In this document: positions 46,763 to 55,673 of the stretch, one piece after another
How the letters are laid out: every line of letters starts with the position of its first letter
Numbering within the stretch: position 1 is the stretch's first letter
Source: Saprospiraceae bacterium
GTDB lineage: Bacteria; Bacteroidota; Bacteroidia; Chitinophagales; Saprospiraceae
Reading direction: 5' to 3'
Assembly: GCA_016709995.1 (NCBI GenBank)
Contig: JADJLQ010000001.1
Span: forward strand, 1,274,001 to 1,338,000
DNA length: 64,000 bases
Position numbers and translations under genes: made by a program
The notes under the pieces: generated by a model
What the model saw: the letters and a program-made list of their open reading frames with translations, nothing else
Databases searched by the model: none
Told to the model about the DNA's origin: nothing

Positions 46763-47185
46763 TTGAGCAAACCCTTTTGGGATCATTGGGCGACCACTGA
46801 AGAAGAAATTGCCCAAAAAATCAAAGAGATTAAATTAACTAAACTTAAGAAAAAATATGAGGAGAAAATATCATTTCGAGTCAAAAACGAAACCTATTAT
46901 CTAAAACCAGATGATCTCTATTTTATTAAAATCGAAGAGAAAAGCAAAAACGCAACGAGAGTAGGCTTGCTCTCGGAAGTTTTGATAGTAAACAAATCTA
47001 TTGCTAAGTGGATAGAGGCATTACCCAAACAGTTTATACAGATCAGGAGACAAACCATCATCAATGTAATTCACCTCAGCAAGTATGATCATAAAGAAAA
47101 CACTTTGCTTTTAAAAGGTTTGGAAAATAAAAAAATTCACGTAGGAAGGGGATTTAGGGGGGTACTGGGCGGGGAGGATGTTTAA
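46763..47185 (+). CDS. LytTR-family DNA-binding protein (orphan)
   Basis: The frame opens at TTG 46763, and is open upstream through INKYKDEVVTIL, so the N-terminus is uncertain and may have come from another gene. Residues 35-135 form a LytTR domain: KISFRVKNETYYLKPDDLYF, LPKQFIQIRRQTIINVIHLS and KKIHVGRGFRG. No receiver domain is attached. LytTR proteins bind direct-repeat DNA sites; this one could regulate hsdM, whose start is 160 bases downstream. It may also be a fragment of a longer regulator. Confidence 0.6.
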   Translation: MSKPFWDHWATTEEEIAQKIKEIKLTKLKKKYEEKISFRVKNETYYLKPDDLYFIKIEEKSKNATRVGLLSEVLIVNKSIAKWIEALPKQFIQIRRQTIINVIHLSKYDHKENTLLLKGLENKKIHVGRGFRGVLGGEDV

Positions 47186-47280
47186 AAATCTATTTATTTT
47201 TTGATCGAAATATACTCTTAAAGCATACTTTGTGCCCTACCTTTTGGTAATGCATTGAATGGCACTTGATATTTCCTACC

Positions 47281-47430
47281 CTCCACCCCATCGCCCAACT
47301 CATCACTTAAAGATGTATTTTAGCGACCCTATAGAGCAACCTACATGGCAGAAGACAAAAAACAGCTACTTGAACAAAAACTTTGGAGCATCGCAGATAC
47401 TCTCCGGGGCAAGATGGATGCGGACGATTT
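47281..47430 (+). repeat. Direct repeat DR2: hsdM promoter and 5' end
   Basis: This is the intact-gene copy of the repeat at 44064-44213. It includes the leader (CACCCCATCGCCCAACTCAT) and the hsdM start. Confidence 0.85.
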
Positions 47431-48910
47431 CAGGGATTATATCCTGGGCTTTATCTTCTATAAGTACCTGAGTGAGAAGATGCATCATTACGCAGATTAT
47501 GTCCTTAAACCGAACAACATTACCTATCTGGCCATTGACGAAGACAATGAAGATGATAGAGAAATGCTCAATTATGTGAGAGAGGAGTCATTGCATTCAT
47601 TGGGGTATTTCCTGAAGCCGTCGGAACTTTTTGGAGCTTTGGCTTCCAGAACAAATGCTGAAGGCAAAGCACATTTTATCCTGGCAGATTTGACCAGAAT
47701 ACTGAATAATATCCAACAGAGTACGCTTGGCACCGCTAGTGAAGAAGACTTTAGCAATCTTTTTGAAGACCTCGACTTAACGAGTAGCAAACTCGGCAAA
47801 ACAGAAAGTGCTAAAAATGAACTGGTGGTTCGTATCATGCAGCAACTGGATCAGGTAGATTTTGAGGTTGAGAATGTGGAACATGATGTCTTAGGTGATG
47901 CCTACGAATACCTCATTGGTAAGTTTGCCAGTGGAGCCGGTAAAAAAGCAGGCGAGTTCTACACCCCTCAGCAAGTAAGTATGGTGCTGGCCAGGTTGGT
48001 TACTGTGGGTAAAACCAAACTGAAAACGGTGTATGACCCTACCTGCGGTTCCGGATCTCTATTGCTACGGGTAGCCAGGGAAGTAAAAGAAGTAGGTGCA
48101 TTCTACGGACAAGAGAGCAACCCTACTACCTTCAACCTTTGTCGCATGAATATCATCATGCATCGTGTGCACTTTAAAAAATTTGACATCAGAAATGAAG
48201 ATACCCTGGAGCGGCCTCAGCATATCGACCAGCGCTTCGAGGCGATAGTAGCCAATCCTCCTTTCTCCGCACAATGGAGTGCCAGCCCACTATTTATGAG
48301 TGATGACCGGTATGCCCCCTATGGACGACTTGCTCCTAAAGGCACGGCTGACTTTGCTTTTGTGCAGCACATGATATATCAACTGTCTGATACCGGCACC
48401 ATGGCCTGTGTCCTGCCTCACGGCGTGTTGTTCAGAGGTGGCGCCGAAGGACATATCCGCGAGTACCTGATTAAAGAAAGAAACTACCTCGATGCAGTGA
48501 TTGGTCTGCCCGCCAACATCTTTTACGGCACCGGCATACCTACCTGCATACTCGTGCTGAAGAAAAAACGCGAACATGCCGATACCGTATTGTTCATAGA
48601 TGCCAGCCAGCATTTTGAAAAAGTAAAAACACAAAACGTATTGCGGCCGGAGGACATTGACAGAATTATTGCCACCTACAAAACCCGCGTTGCCGAAGAC
48701 AAGTACAGCTATGAAGCACCCCTCAGCGAAATAGCTGAGAACGACTACAACCTGAACATACCCCGCTATGTAGATACCTTTGAAGAAGAAGAAGCGGTGA
48801 ACTTAAAAGCGGTATCTGCTGCACTCAAAAAACTAGAGGTGGATATGAAAGATACGGATGCTACGATTGCGGAGTTTTGTAAAGAACTAGGAATAGATAC
48901 ACCTTTTTAA
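47345..48910 (+). CDS. hsdM: Type I restriction-modification methyltransferase subunit HsdM
   Basis: The 521-residue protein has an HsdM N-terminal helical domain (1-130) and an N6-adenine methyltransferase domain with motif I D231-P-T-C-G-S-G237 (AdoMet site) and motif IV N304-P-P-F307 (catalysis). Further family blocks are FYTPQQVSMVLARLV, SNPTTFNLCRMNIIM, MACVLPHGVLFRGGAEG and NIFYGTGIPTCILVL. Two HsdM plus one HsdS form the methylase; HsdR adds cleavage. The gene starts the locus hsdM - GxxExxY - rhuM - hsdS - GxxExxY - hsdR. It is intact. Confidence 0.96.
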   Translation: MAEDKKQLLEQKLWSIADTLRGKMDADDFRDYILGFIFYKYLSEKMHHYADYVLKPNNITYLAIDEDNEDDREMLNYVREESLHSLGYFLKPSELFGALASRTNAEGKAHFILADLTRILNNIQQSTLGTASEEDFSNLFEDLDLTSSKLGKTESAKNELVVRIMQQLDQVDFEVENVEHDVLGDAYEYLIGKFASGAGKKAGEFYTPQQVSMVLARLVTVGKTKLKTVYDPTCGSGSLLLRVAREVKEVGAFYGQESNPTTFNLCRMNIIMHRVHFKKFDIRNEDTLERPQHIDQRFEAIVANPPFSAQWSASPLFMSDDRYAPYGRLAPKGTADFAFVQHMIYQLSDTGTMACVLPHGVLFRGGAEGHIREYLIKERNYLDAVIGLPANIFYGTGIPTCILVLKKKREHADTVLFIDASQHFEKVKTQNVLRPEDIDRIIATYKTRVAEDKYSYEAPLSEIAENDYNLNIPRYVDTFEEEEAVNLKAVSAALKKLEVDMKDTDATIAEFCKELGIDTPF

Positions 48911-49070
48911 TTGTCAGAATCAGGATTTTCAGGATTTTAGGATTAGCAGGATTAGATTAACATGATTTGATTAGCAGGATTTGAGGAGCGACAGGATATG
49001 AGGATATGAGGATGAGCAGGATTTGATGAACAGGATTTGAAAATGAAGAAAAAATAGTAGGACTTTATTT
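48911..49070. repeat. Degenerate CAGGATTT-type short repeats before the GxxExxY gene
   Basis: The motif AGGATT, often CAGGATTT, recurs about ten times in 150 bases with changing spacers. It looks like slippage-derived repeats and not coding sequence. It directly precedes the first GxxExxY gene. Confidence 0.6.
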
Positions 49071-49078
49071 TTGGAAAT

Positions 49079-49462
49079 ATGCAGCTTGAAGACATAACTT
49101 ATAAGATTAATGGCTGTGCAATGAAAGTGCACAATACCCTGGGCAATGGATTTCAGGAAGTGATTTACCAGCGATGTATGGCTATAGAACTTGCGAAAGC
49201 AAATCTGAATTTTGTGCGTGAAGAGGAACAAGATATTTTTTATGAAGGCATGCATGTAGGCACGCGGCGGGCTGACTTTGTGGTAGAAAAACTGATCATT
49301 GTAGAATTGAAAGCAATGATCAATCTGGAAGATGTGCACCTAGCGCAAGCTAAGAACTATCTGGTGGCCTATGGTATGCCCTTGGGCTTGCTCATTAACT
49401 TTGACGGAAAGAGTCTACAGTTTAAAAAGGTATTCAACTCTCAGCACCGATTGGAGAATTAG
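49079..49462 (+). CDS. GxxExxY protein (PD-(D/E)xK-like nuclease fold), copy 1
   Basis: The 127-residue protein carries the naming motif G24-F-Q-E27-V-I-Y30, and the segment D66-F-V-V then E76-L-K78 in RRADFVVEKLIIVELKAM, which fits a PD-(D/E)xK nuclease active site. Such genes are widespread in Bacteroidota, often several per genome and near restriction loci. The function is not established. A second copy lies 3 kb downstream in the same locus, and a third is a relic at 39.5 kb. Confidence 0.85.
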   Translation: MQLEDITYKINGCAMKVHNTLGNGFQEVIYQRCMAIELAKANLNFVREEEQDIFYEGMHVGTRRADFVVEKLIIVELKAMINLEDVHLAQAKNYLVAYGMPLGLLINFDGKSLQFKKVFNSQHRLEN

Positions 49463-49483
49463 AATGATTATTCGAAAAACAGC

Positions 49484-50497
49484 ATGCCAGAAGAAAATAA
49501 AATAATCATATACCACACCCCGGACGGCAAAGTCTCCATATCCCTCATGACTGATGATGGAACCGTATGGATGAACCAAAACCAGTTGGCAACACTTTTT
49601 GACACCTCTGTACCCAATATCAGCATGCACATATCTAATATATTGGAAGAGAATGAGTTGTACAAAAATTCAGTTATTAAGGATTACTTAAGTACTGCCG
49701 CTGACGGCAAGAACTATAAGGTGGCTTTCTACTCCTTGGATATGGTACTGGCTATCGGATTCCGGGTGCGGAGCAAACGAGGTACACAATTCAGGCAATG
49801 GGCCAACAGCCACTTAAAAGAGTACATGGTCAAGGGGTTTATTATGGATGACGAGCGCCTCAAAAATCCGGATGGCCGACCTGACTACTTTGATGAGCTA
49901 CTCGCGCGCATCCGTGATATACGCGCGTCTGAGAAAAGGTTTTATCAAAAAGTGCGCGACCTGTTTGCCTTGAGCAGCGACTATGATAGTACGGACAAGG
50001 CTACTCAGATGTTTTATGCCGAGACACAAAACAAACTGCTCTATGCCATTACTAGCCAAACCGCTGCGGAGATAGTGGTCAGCAGGGCAGACCCCAATGA
50101 GCCCAATATGGCCCTGACCTCCTGGAAAGGTACCATCGTAAGGAAGCAGGATATCTATATCGCCAAAAATTATTTAAACCAGGACGAACTCGATAGTCTC
50201 AACAGGTTTGTCACTGTATTTTTAGAGACGGCAGAGCTACGGGCCAAAAACAGGCAGGGTATCACCCTAGATTTTTGGCCAGATAGTGCAGACAAAATCA
50301 TTGCATTGAATGATAAAGTACTACTTCATCATAAAGGTAGTATTAGTAACACTGAAATGGAAAAACTGGTAGAGGGACGCTATGAAAAATTTGATGCAAA
50401 TAGAAAACTACAGGAAGCCCGACAGGCAGATACACAGGATATGGATGAATTGAACGAACTGGCGGATAAAATAAAAAGGGAGAAAAGTCTTAGCTAA
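49484..50497 (+). CDS. rhuM: RhuM family (virulence RhuM) protein
   Basis: The 337-residue protein matches the RhuM family: EENKIIIYHTPDGKVSISLM, VWMNQNQLATLFDTSVPNIS, IKDYLSTAADGKNYKVAFYS, VRSKRGTQFRQWANSHLKEY and SQTAAEIVVSRADP. The first part resembles a KilA-N/Fic-associated DNA-binding module. RhuM genes often sit between hsdM and hsdS in type I loci. The molecular role is unknown. It follows the first GxxExxY gene by 21 bases. Confidence 0.9.
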   Translation: MPEENKIIIYHTPDGKVSISLMTDDGTVWMNQNQLATLFDTSVPNISMHISNILEENELYKNSVIKDYLSTAADGKNYKVAFYSLDMVLAIGFRVRSKRGTQFRQWANSHLKEYMVKGFIMDDERLKNPDGRPDYFDELLARIRDIRASEKRFYQKVRDLFALSSDYDSTDKATQMFYAETQNKLLYAITSQTAAEIVVSRADPNEPNMALTSWKGTIVRKQDIYIAKNYLNQDELDSLNRFVTVFLETAELRAKNRQGITLDFWPDSADKIIALNDKVLLHHKGSISNTEMEKLVEGRYEKFDANRKLQEARQADTQDMDELNELADKIKREKSLS

Positions 50498-50552
50498 GTA
50501 ATAACAATCGAAACATTTAAAAAATAGGCAAGCCATATAACTAACGAAATAA

Positions 50553-51874
50553 ATGACAGTAAAAAATAAAAATATGCCAGCCTTAAGATTTAAGGATTTT
50601 GATGATGTTTGGTTGGGTAAACTATACGGTGATGTATATTCATTTTATACTACGAATTCTTATTCAAGAGAGAAGCTGAATTATGAAAGTGGGTTTGTTA
50701 AAAACATCCATTATGGTGACATCCATACAAAATTTTCTACTCAATTTAATATTCAAAAGGAAGACATACCATACCTAAATTCAGATGTCGATATTAGTAG
50801 AATTAAAGCAGATAGTTATTGTCAAGAAAAGGATTTAGTCATTGCTGACGCATCTGAAGACTATACTGACATTGGCAAGACAATTGAACTAATAAATCTC
50901 AATAATGAAAAAGTAATTGCGGGACTCCATACTTTCTTAGCGAGACCTAATAAACACGAAATGGCCAAGGGTTTTGCTGGATATTTAGTTCAATCAACAA
51001 GATTCAGGAAACAAGTGATTGTTATTGCTCAAGGAACAAAAGTACTTAGTCTCTCTACTGGTCGCTTATCCAATTTAACACTAAACATCCCCACCCTACC
51101 CGAACAACAAAAAATTGCCTCCTTCCTATCCTCCATAGACGAAAAGATACACCAGCTCACCCGAAAAAAAGAATTGCTGGAGCAATATAAAAAGGGGGTG
51201 ATGCAACAGATCTTTTCTGGAAAATTGAGATTTAAATCTGAAAATGGGAAGGCGTTTCCGGAGTGGGAGGAGAAATTGTATGAGGATATTTTTTCATTCT
51301 ATACCACAAATTCTTTTCAAGAGATAATCTAAATTATGAAAGTGGTAAGGTCAAGAATATTCACTATGGAGATATTCATACTAAATTTTCATCACGTTTT
51401 GAGGTGCTTGAAGAGGTCGTGCCTTATGTAAATCCAAATGTTGATTTATCTAAATTGAAAGACGAGAATTATTGTCAAGAAGGTGATTTAGTAATTGCTG
51501 ATGCTTCAGAAGACTATGCTGACATTGGAAAGTCGATTGAGCTAATTAAATTGAATAATGAAAAAGTAGTTGCAGGCTTACACACATTTTTGGCTAGACC
51601 CAATAAAACAAAAATGTATATTGGGTTTTCAGGTTATTTGGTTCAAGCCCCTTATGTTCGAAAGCAGGTTATGACGATTGCACAAGGAACAAAAGTCCTA
51701 AGTCTTTCACCAGGTCGTTTGGGAAAAGTTAAACTCGAAATCCCTTGCGTTGAAGAACAACAAAAAATCGCCAACTACCTATCCACCATCGACACCAAAA
51801 TAGAAAGCGTAGCTAACCAAATCACCCAAACCCAAGCGTTTAAAAAAGGGTTGTTGCAGGGGATGTTTGTCTGA
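50553..51874 (+). pseudogene. hsdS: Type I specificity subunit HsdS, frameshifted between two near-identical TRDs
   Basis: The gene has two target recognition domains, each followed by a conserved helix. TRD1 (50590-51080) and TRD2 (51290-51780) share YTTNS, LNYESG, VKNIHYGDIHTKFS, DLVIADASEDY, NNEKVxAGLHTFLARPNK and VLSLS. Central helix: EQQKIASFLSSIDEKIHQLT; C-terminal helix: EQQKIANYLSTIDTKIESVA. In the second TRD a T run near 51312 is one base short, so the frame stops at 51332; adding one T restores SFSRDNLNYESG. As written the protein is a half-HsdS, which can dimerise in some systems. A phase-variable slip or a read error are both possible. Confidence 0.87.
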
Positions 51875-52172
51875 ACTATGATTTTTGTGATTAAATGATT
51901 TTTATGATTAATAGATGCATAAATGAAAAGATCAGGAAAATGAAATCACAGTAATCAAAAAAAGATCTGAACTATGATTTGTGTGATTAAATGATTTATA
52001 TGATTTTAAATTTATACATGATATGATCAATGAAAGAAAATCACAGCCATCAAAAAAAAATCTGAACTATGATTTTTGTGATTAAATGATTTATATGATT
52101 TTAAATACACACATGAAAAGATCGACCAAATGAAATCACACAATCACACAAATCAAAAAAATCACAGTTCAG
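51871..52172. repeat. Three ~95-bp tandem repeats with internal palindromes
   Basis: CTGAACTATGATTTTTGTGA starts units at 51871, 51967 and 52062. Each unit runs on with TGATT-rich sequence and ends in AATCACA and runs of A, which pair with its own TGTGATT. The third unit closes with the inverted motif AATCACAGTTCAG at 52160-52172. The repeat lies right before the second GxxExxY gene and begins at the hsdS stop codon. Confidence 0.75.
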
Positions 52173-52583
52173 ATGATTGACCAGAAGTACAAATATTCAG
52201 AATTGACTTCCAAAATTATTGGATGTGCCATGACCGTGCACAAGGCCCTGGGTAATGGGTTTCAGGAAGTGATTTATCAGCGTGCACTTGCTATTGAAAT
52301 GGAGTTGGCTGATATTTGGTTTGGTCGTGAATTTGAAATGCCCATATATTACAGAGACTTGCATATTGGTACCCGGCGCGTGGATTTTTTGGTACAGGAT
52401 ACCATATCGGTGGAGTTAAAAGCCATTACCAAATTAGAGGATGTTCATTTGGCTCAGGCCATTAATTATTTGGAAGCTTATAATTTAGAGGTAGGTTTAT
52501 TAATTAATTTTGGCGAAACAAGCCTAAATTTCAAGCGATTAACCAACAAGAAATTCAAATCAGAGGAATCAAAAAAATCATAA
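52173..52583 (+). CDS. GxxExxY protein (PD-(D/E)xK-like nuclease fold), copy 2
   Basis: The 136-residue protein has G29-F-Q-E32-V-I-Y35 and the active-site pattern D71-F then E81-L-K83 in RRVDFLVQDTISVELKAI. It shares the block EDVHLAQAxNYLxAYxxxxGLLINFG with copy 1 but differs clearly elsewhere, so the copies are old. It is 19 bases before the TTG start of hsdR. The flanking palindromic repeats suggest a link between the nuclease fold and its repeats. Confidence 0.85.
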   Translation: MIDQKYKYSELTSKIIGCAMTVHKALGNGFQEVIYQRALAIEMELADIWFGREFEMPIYYRDLHIGTRRVDFLVQDTISVELKAITKLEDVHLAQAINYLEAYNLEVGLLINFGETSLNFKRLTNKKFKSEESKKS

Positions 52584-52601
52584 GAATCATAACACAGAAC
52601 A

Positions 52602-55490
52602 TTGCACCAATCCGAAGCCATATTAGAAAACAATCTCATCAAGCAGTTAACTAGCTTGGGGTATGATTTAATTCAAATTCATGATGGGGAGGCCCTACTT
52701 GCCAATCTTAAAGCGCAGTTAGAAGCCTTTAACAACACTTCCTTCACACCAAAAGAATTTGGCGCTATCCTCAACCACCTGGCCAAGGGCAATGTATTTG
52801 AAAAGGCCAAAACGTTACGAGATCGGTTTCACCTGGTCAAAGAAGATGGTAGCCTGCCGGACGGGCAGGGCACTTCGTTTTATGTGCGATTCTTTAATAA
52901 TGAAGATTGGTCCCAAAACAGGTACCAGGTCACCAACCAGGTCCAGCAGGAAGGATCATTTTTTAACCGGTACGATGTCACGCTGTTGGTGAATGGTCTA
53001 CCCTTAGTACAAATAGAACTGAAGCGTACCGGTATCGAGATCAAAGAAGCATTCAATCAAATCAACCGGTACCAGAGACATTCATTTTGGAGTAATCACG
53101 GCTTATTTCAGTATGTGCAAATATTTGTGATCAGCAATGGTGTGAATACCAAGTATCTGGCCAATAATCCACTCCAGTCCGTAAAACAAACCTTTTATTG
53201 GGCAGATGAGCACAATCGAAATATGACCGATTTAGCTGCCTTTGCAGCTTCTTTTCTCCATACAAACCACCTGGGTAAGTACCTCTCTCATTTTATCGTC
53301 ATGAATGAGACCTTTAAGAATATGATGGTACTGCGACCGTATCAATATTTTGCTACCGAAGCCATCATCCAGCAGGTCATCAACAGCCGTGACAATGGGT
53401 ATATCTGGCACACTACAGGATCTGGTAAAACGCTCACCTCCTTCAAAGCCAGTCAGATCATTATGGATATACCCGGGGTGTACAAAGTGATATTCGTAGT
53501 AGATCGCAAAGATCTGGATTACCAGACCATGCAGGAGTTTAACAGCTTTAAAAAAGGAAGTGTAGATGTCACTGACAATACCCTGGCCCTGGTGAAGCAA
53601 CTCACAGATGATACCAAATTGGTCCTGACTACGATCCAGAAGCTAAACAATGCGATCTCGAAGGCTTATTATGAACATCGGTTGGAGCATTTAAAAGATA
53701 AAAAGATCGTGTTCATCTTTGATGAGTGCCACCGGTCCCAGTTTGGTGCTACCCATGAGCGGATCACCAGTTATTTCCATCAGAGTCAATTGTTTGGTTT
53801 TACCGGCACCCCCATCTTTGCAGACAATGCCAATAAAAATGAATATGGCAAACGGACTACCAAAGACTTGTTCGGCAAGTGCCTGCATAAATATGTGATC
53901 ACTGATGCTATCCGTGACCAAAACGTACTTCGGTTTGGTATAGAGTACATAGGCAAATACAAACAAAAAGGCAATACATTTATTGATATTGAGGTGGAGG
54001 ATATCGATAGGGCTGAGGTGTATAGCGATACCAAACGACTGGAGAAGATCGTGGATTACATCATAGCCTATCACGGGGTAAAAACTTTTAATAAAGCGTA
54101 TTCAGCACTTTTCGCCACGACCAGTATAGATACCTTAATAAAGTATTATGAAATCTTCCGGAGGAAGAAAGCTGCAGGAGAGCACGACCTTCGGATAGCG
54201 ACCATCTTTACCTTTGGTACCAACGAAGAAGATGATGACGCAGGCGATTTTTTACCTGACGATGACTGGCAAATATCAGATCCTGAAGCCTTTAGTAAGC
54301 CGAGTCACACCCGGGACAAACTGGAGGAATATATAAGAGAATACAATCAACTGTATGGTACTTCCTTTACTACTAAGGATAGTCAGCAATTTGAGAATTA
54401 TTTTAAAGATATCAGCAAACGACTAAAGGAACGGGAGAAAGAGACTTTTAACGATGAAAAGGATCGGTTGGACATCGTCCTGGTGGTTAATATGCTTTTG
54501 ACTGGATTTGATGCCAAGAAAGTGAATACGCTGTATGTAGACAAGCATTTAAAACACCATGGATTGATCCAGGCCTATTCCCGTACCAATCGGACCTTTG
54601 GGGAGCAGAAATCCCAGGGAAATATCCTTTGCTTTCGCAATCTCAAAGAGTCTACGGATAAAGCCATCACCCTGTTCTCTAACAAAGAAGCCATCGAAGA
54701 AATCATACTCCCACCGTATGAGAAGCTCGCTGAAAAGTTTGAGGAAGCTTTGAAGAATCTGTTGGCCGTGGCCCCCTTCTACCAGATCGTGGATGCATTC
54801 GAAACCGAAGAGGAGGAACAGTCCTTTGTCAAAGCCTTCCGCGCCTTACTGCGAATAAAAAATGTATTGGCTTCTTATGCTGATTTTAGCTGGGAGACTT
54901 TGGGTATCGACGAGCAGACTTTTGAAAACTATAAGAGCAAATACCTGGATCTCTACGACAAAGTAAAACGTGAAAACGCCAAAGACAAGACCTCCATCCT
55001 GGAAGACATTGATTTTGAGCTCGAACTGATACATCGTGACCTCGTCAATGTGACTTATATCATCAAGCTGATGGCCAGGTTAAAACAAGCCAGGACCACT
55101 GAAGCAGCAAAACAAAAGAAAGCCATCATAGATCTACTGGGTGGTGACCTACTGCTTAGGAGCAAACGTGAACTTATAGAGAAGTTTATAGAAGAAAACC
55201 TGCCCCATATAGAGGATGCAGATAATATCCAGGATGAATTTGAAAAATACTGGCAAGATCAAAAAGTATTAGCCCTGGCCAAGCTATGTGACGACGAACA
55301 CCTGGACAAAGACCAATTTAATTCCCTCATAGAAGCCTATATATTCAGCGGCCAGGATCCCCTGCGTGACGATGTCCTGAGGTGTTTGGGTGACAGGCCG
55401 AGCATCCTTGTCGCAAGGGAGATCGGAGAGCGGATCATACAGAAGATGAAGGAGTATGTGGAAGTATTTGTGAATGGGATGGCAGCTTAA
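52602..55490 (+). CDS. hsdR: Type I restriction endonuclease subunit HsdR
   Basis: The 962-residue protein has a PD-(D/E)xK nuclease at its N-terminus (D125, E139-x-K141 in YDVTLLVNGLPLVQIELKRT), and a helicase-like motor with Walker A T271-T-G-S-G-K-T277 and the DEAD-type box D374-E-C-H377 in FIFDECHRSQFG. The later blocks FGFTGTPIF, VLVVNMLLTGFDAKKVNTLY and YSRTNRTFG are helicase motifs III-VI. HsdR drives DNA translocation and cutting far from the recognition site. The start is TTG 52602, as the upstream codons lack an ATG. It is intact and ends the locus. Confidence 0.95.
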   Translation: MHQSEAILENNLIKQLTSLGYDLIQIHDGEALLANLKAQLEAFNNTSFTPKEFGAILNHLAKGNVFEKAKTLRDRFHLVKEDGSLPDGQGTSFYVRFFNNEDWSQNRYQVTNQVQQEGSFFNRYDVTLLVNGLPLVQIELKRTGIEIKEAFNQINRYQRHSFWSNHGLFQYVQIFVISNGVNTKYLANNPLQSVKQTFYWADEHNRNMTDLAAFAASFLHTNHLGKYLSHFIVMNETFKNMMVLRPYQYFATEAIIQQVINSRDNGYIWHTTGSGKTLTSFKASQIIMDIPGVYKVIFVVDRKDLDYQTMQEFNSFKKGSVDVTDNTLALVKQLTDDTKLVLTTIQKLNNAISKAYYEHRLEHLKDKKIVFIFDECHRSQFGATHERITSYFHQSQLFGFTGTPIFADNANKNEYGKRTTKDLFGKCLHKYVITDAIRDQNVLRFGIEYIGKYKQKGNTFIDIEVEDIDRAEVYSDTKRLEKIVDYIIAYHGVKTFNKAYSALFATTSIDTLIKYYEIFRRKKAAGEHDLRIATIFTFGTNEEDDDAGDFLPDDDWQISDPEAFSKPSHTRDKLEEYIREYNQLYGTSFTTKDSQQFENYFKDISKRLKEREKETFNDEKDRLDIVLVVNMLLTGFDAKKVNTLYVDKHLKHHGLIQAYSRTNRTFGEQKSQGNILCFRNLKESTDKAITLFSNKEAIEEIILPPYEKLAEKFEEALKNLLAVAPFYQIVDAFETEEEEQSFVKAFRALLRIKNVLASYADFSWETLGIDEQTFENYKSKYLDLYDKVKRENAKDKTSILEDIDFELELIHRDLVNVTYIIKLMARLKQARTTEAAKQKKAIIDLLGGDLLLRSKRELIEKFIEENLPHIEDADNIQDEFEKYWQDQKVLALAKLCDDEHLDKDQFNSLIEAYIFSGQDPLRDDVLRCLGDRPSILVAREIGERIIQKMKEYVEVFVNGMAA

Positions 55491-55673
55491 GGTATAGGGA
55501 TTTCAAAATTAGTCGTTTTTAATTCAAGGGCGCAGGCTCTAGCTTCCAATTGCGGGGCAGTGCGGTTGAATGCTGCATCAAGTGTATGTTTTTAATAAGG
55601 GGAGGTATCACAGTATCAGCGCACTCCATTCTTATTATAAAATCCAAATTCATTTTATTTAAATCGCAGTCCC

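Noticed and set aside
51871..52172. Three ~95-bp units considered as a small CRISPR array
   Set aside because: Units are too long, only three, imperfect throughout, and no cas gene is present. They fit structured AT-rich repeats better.
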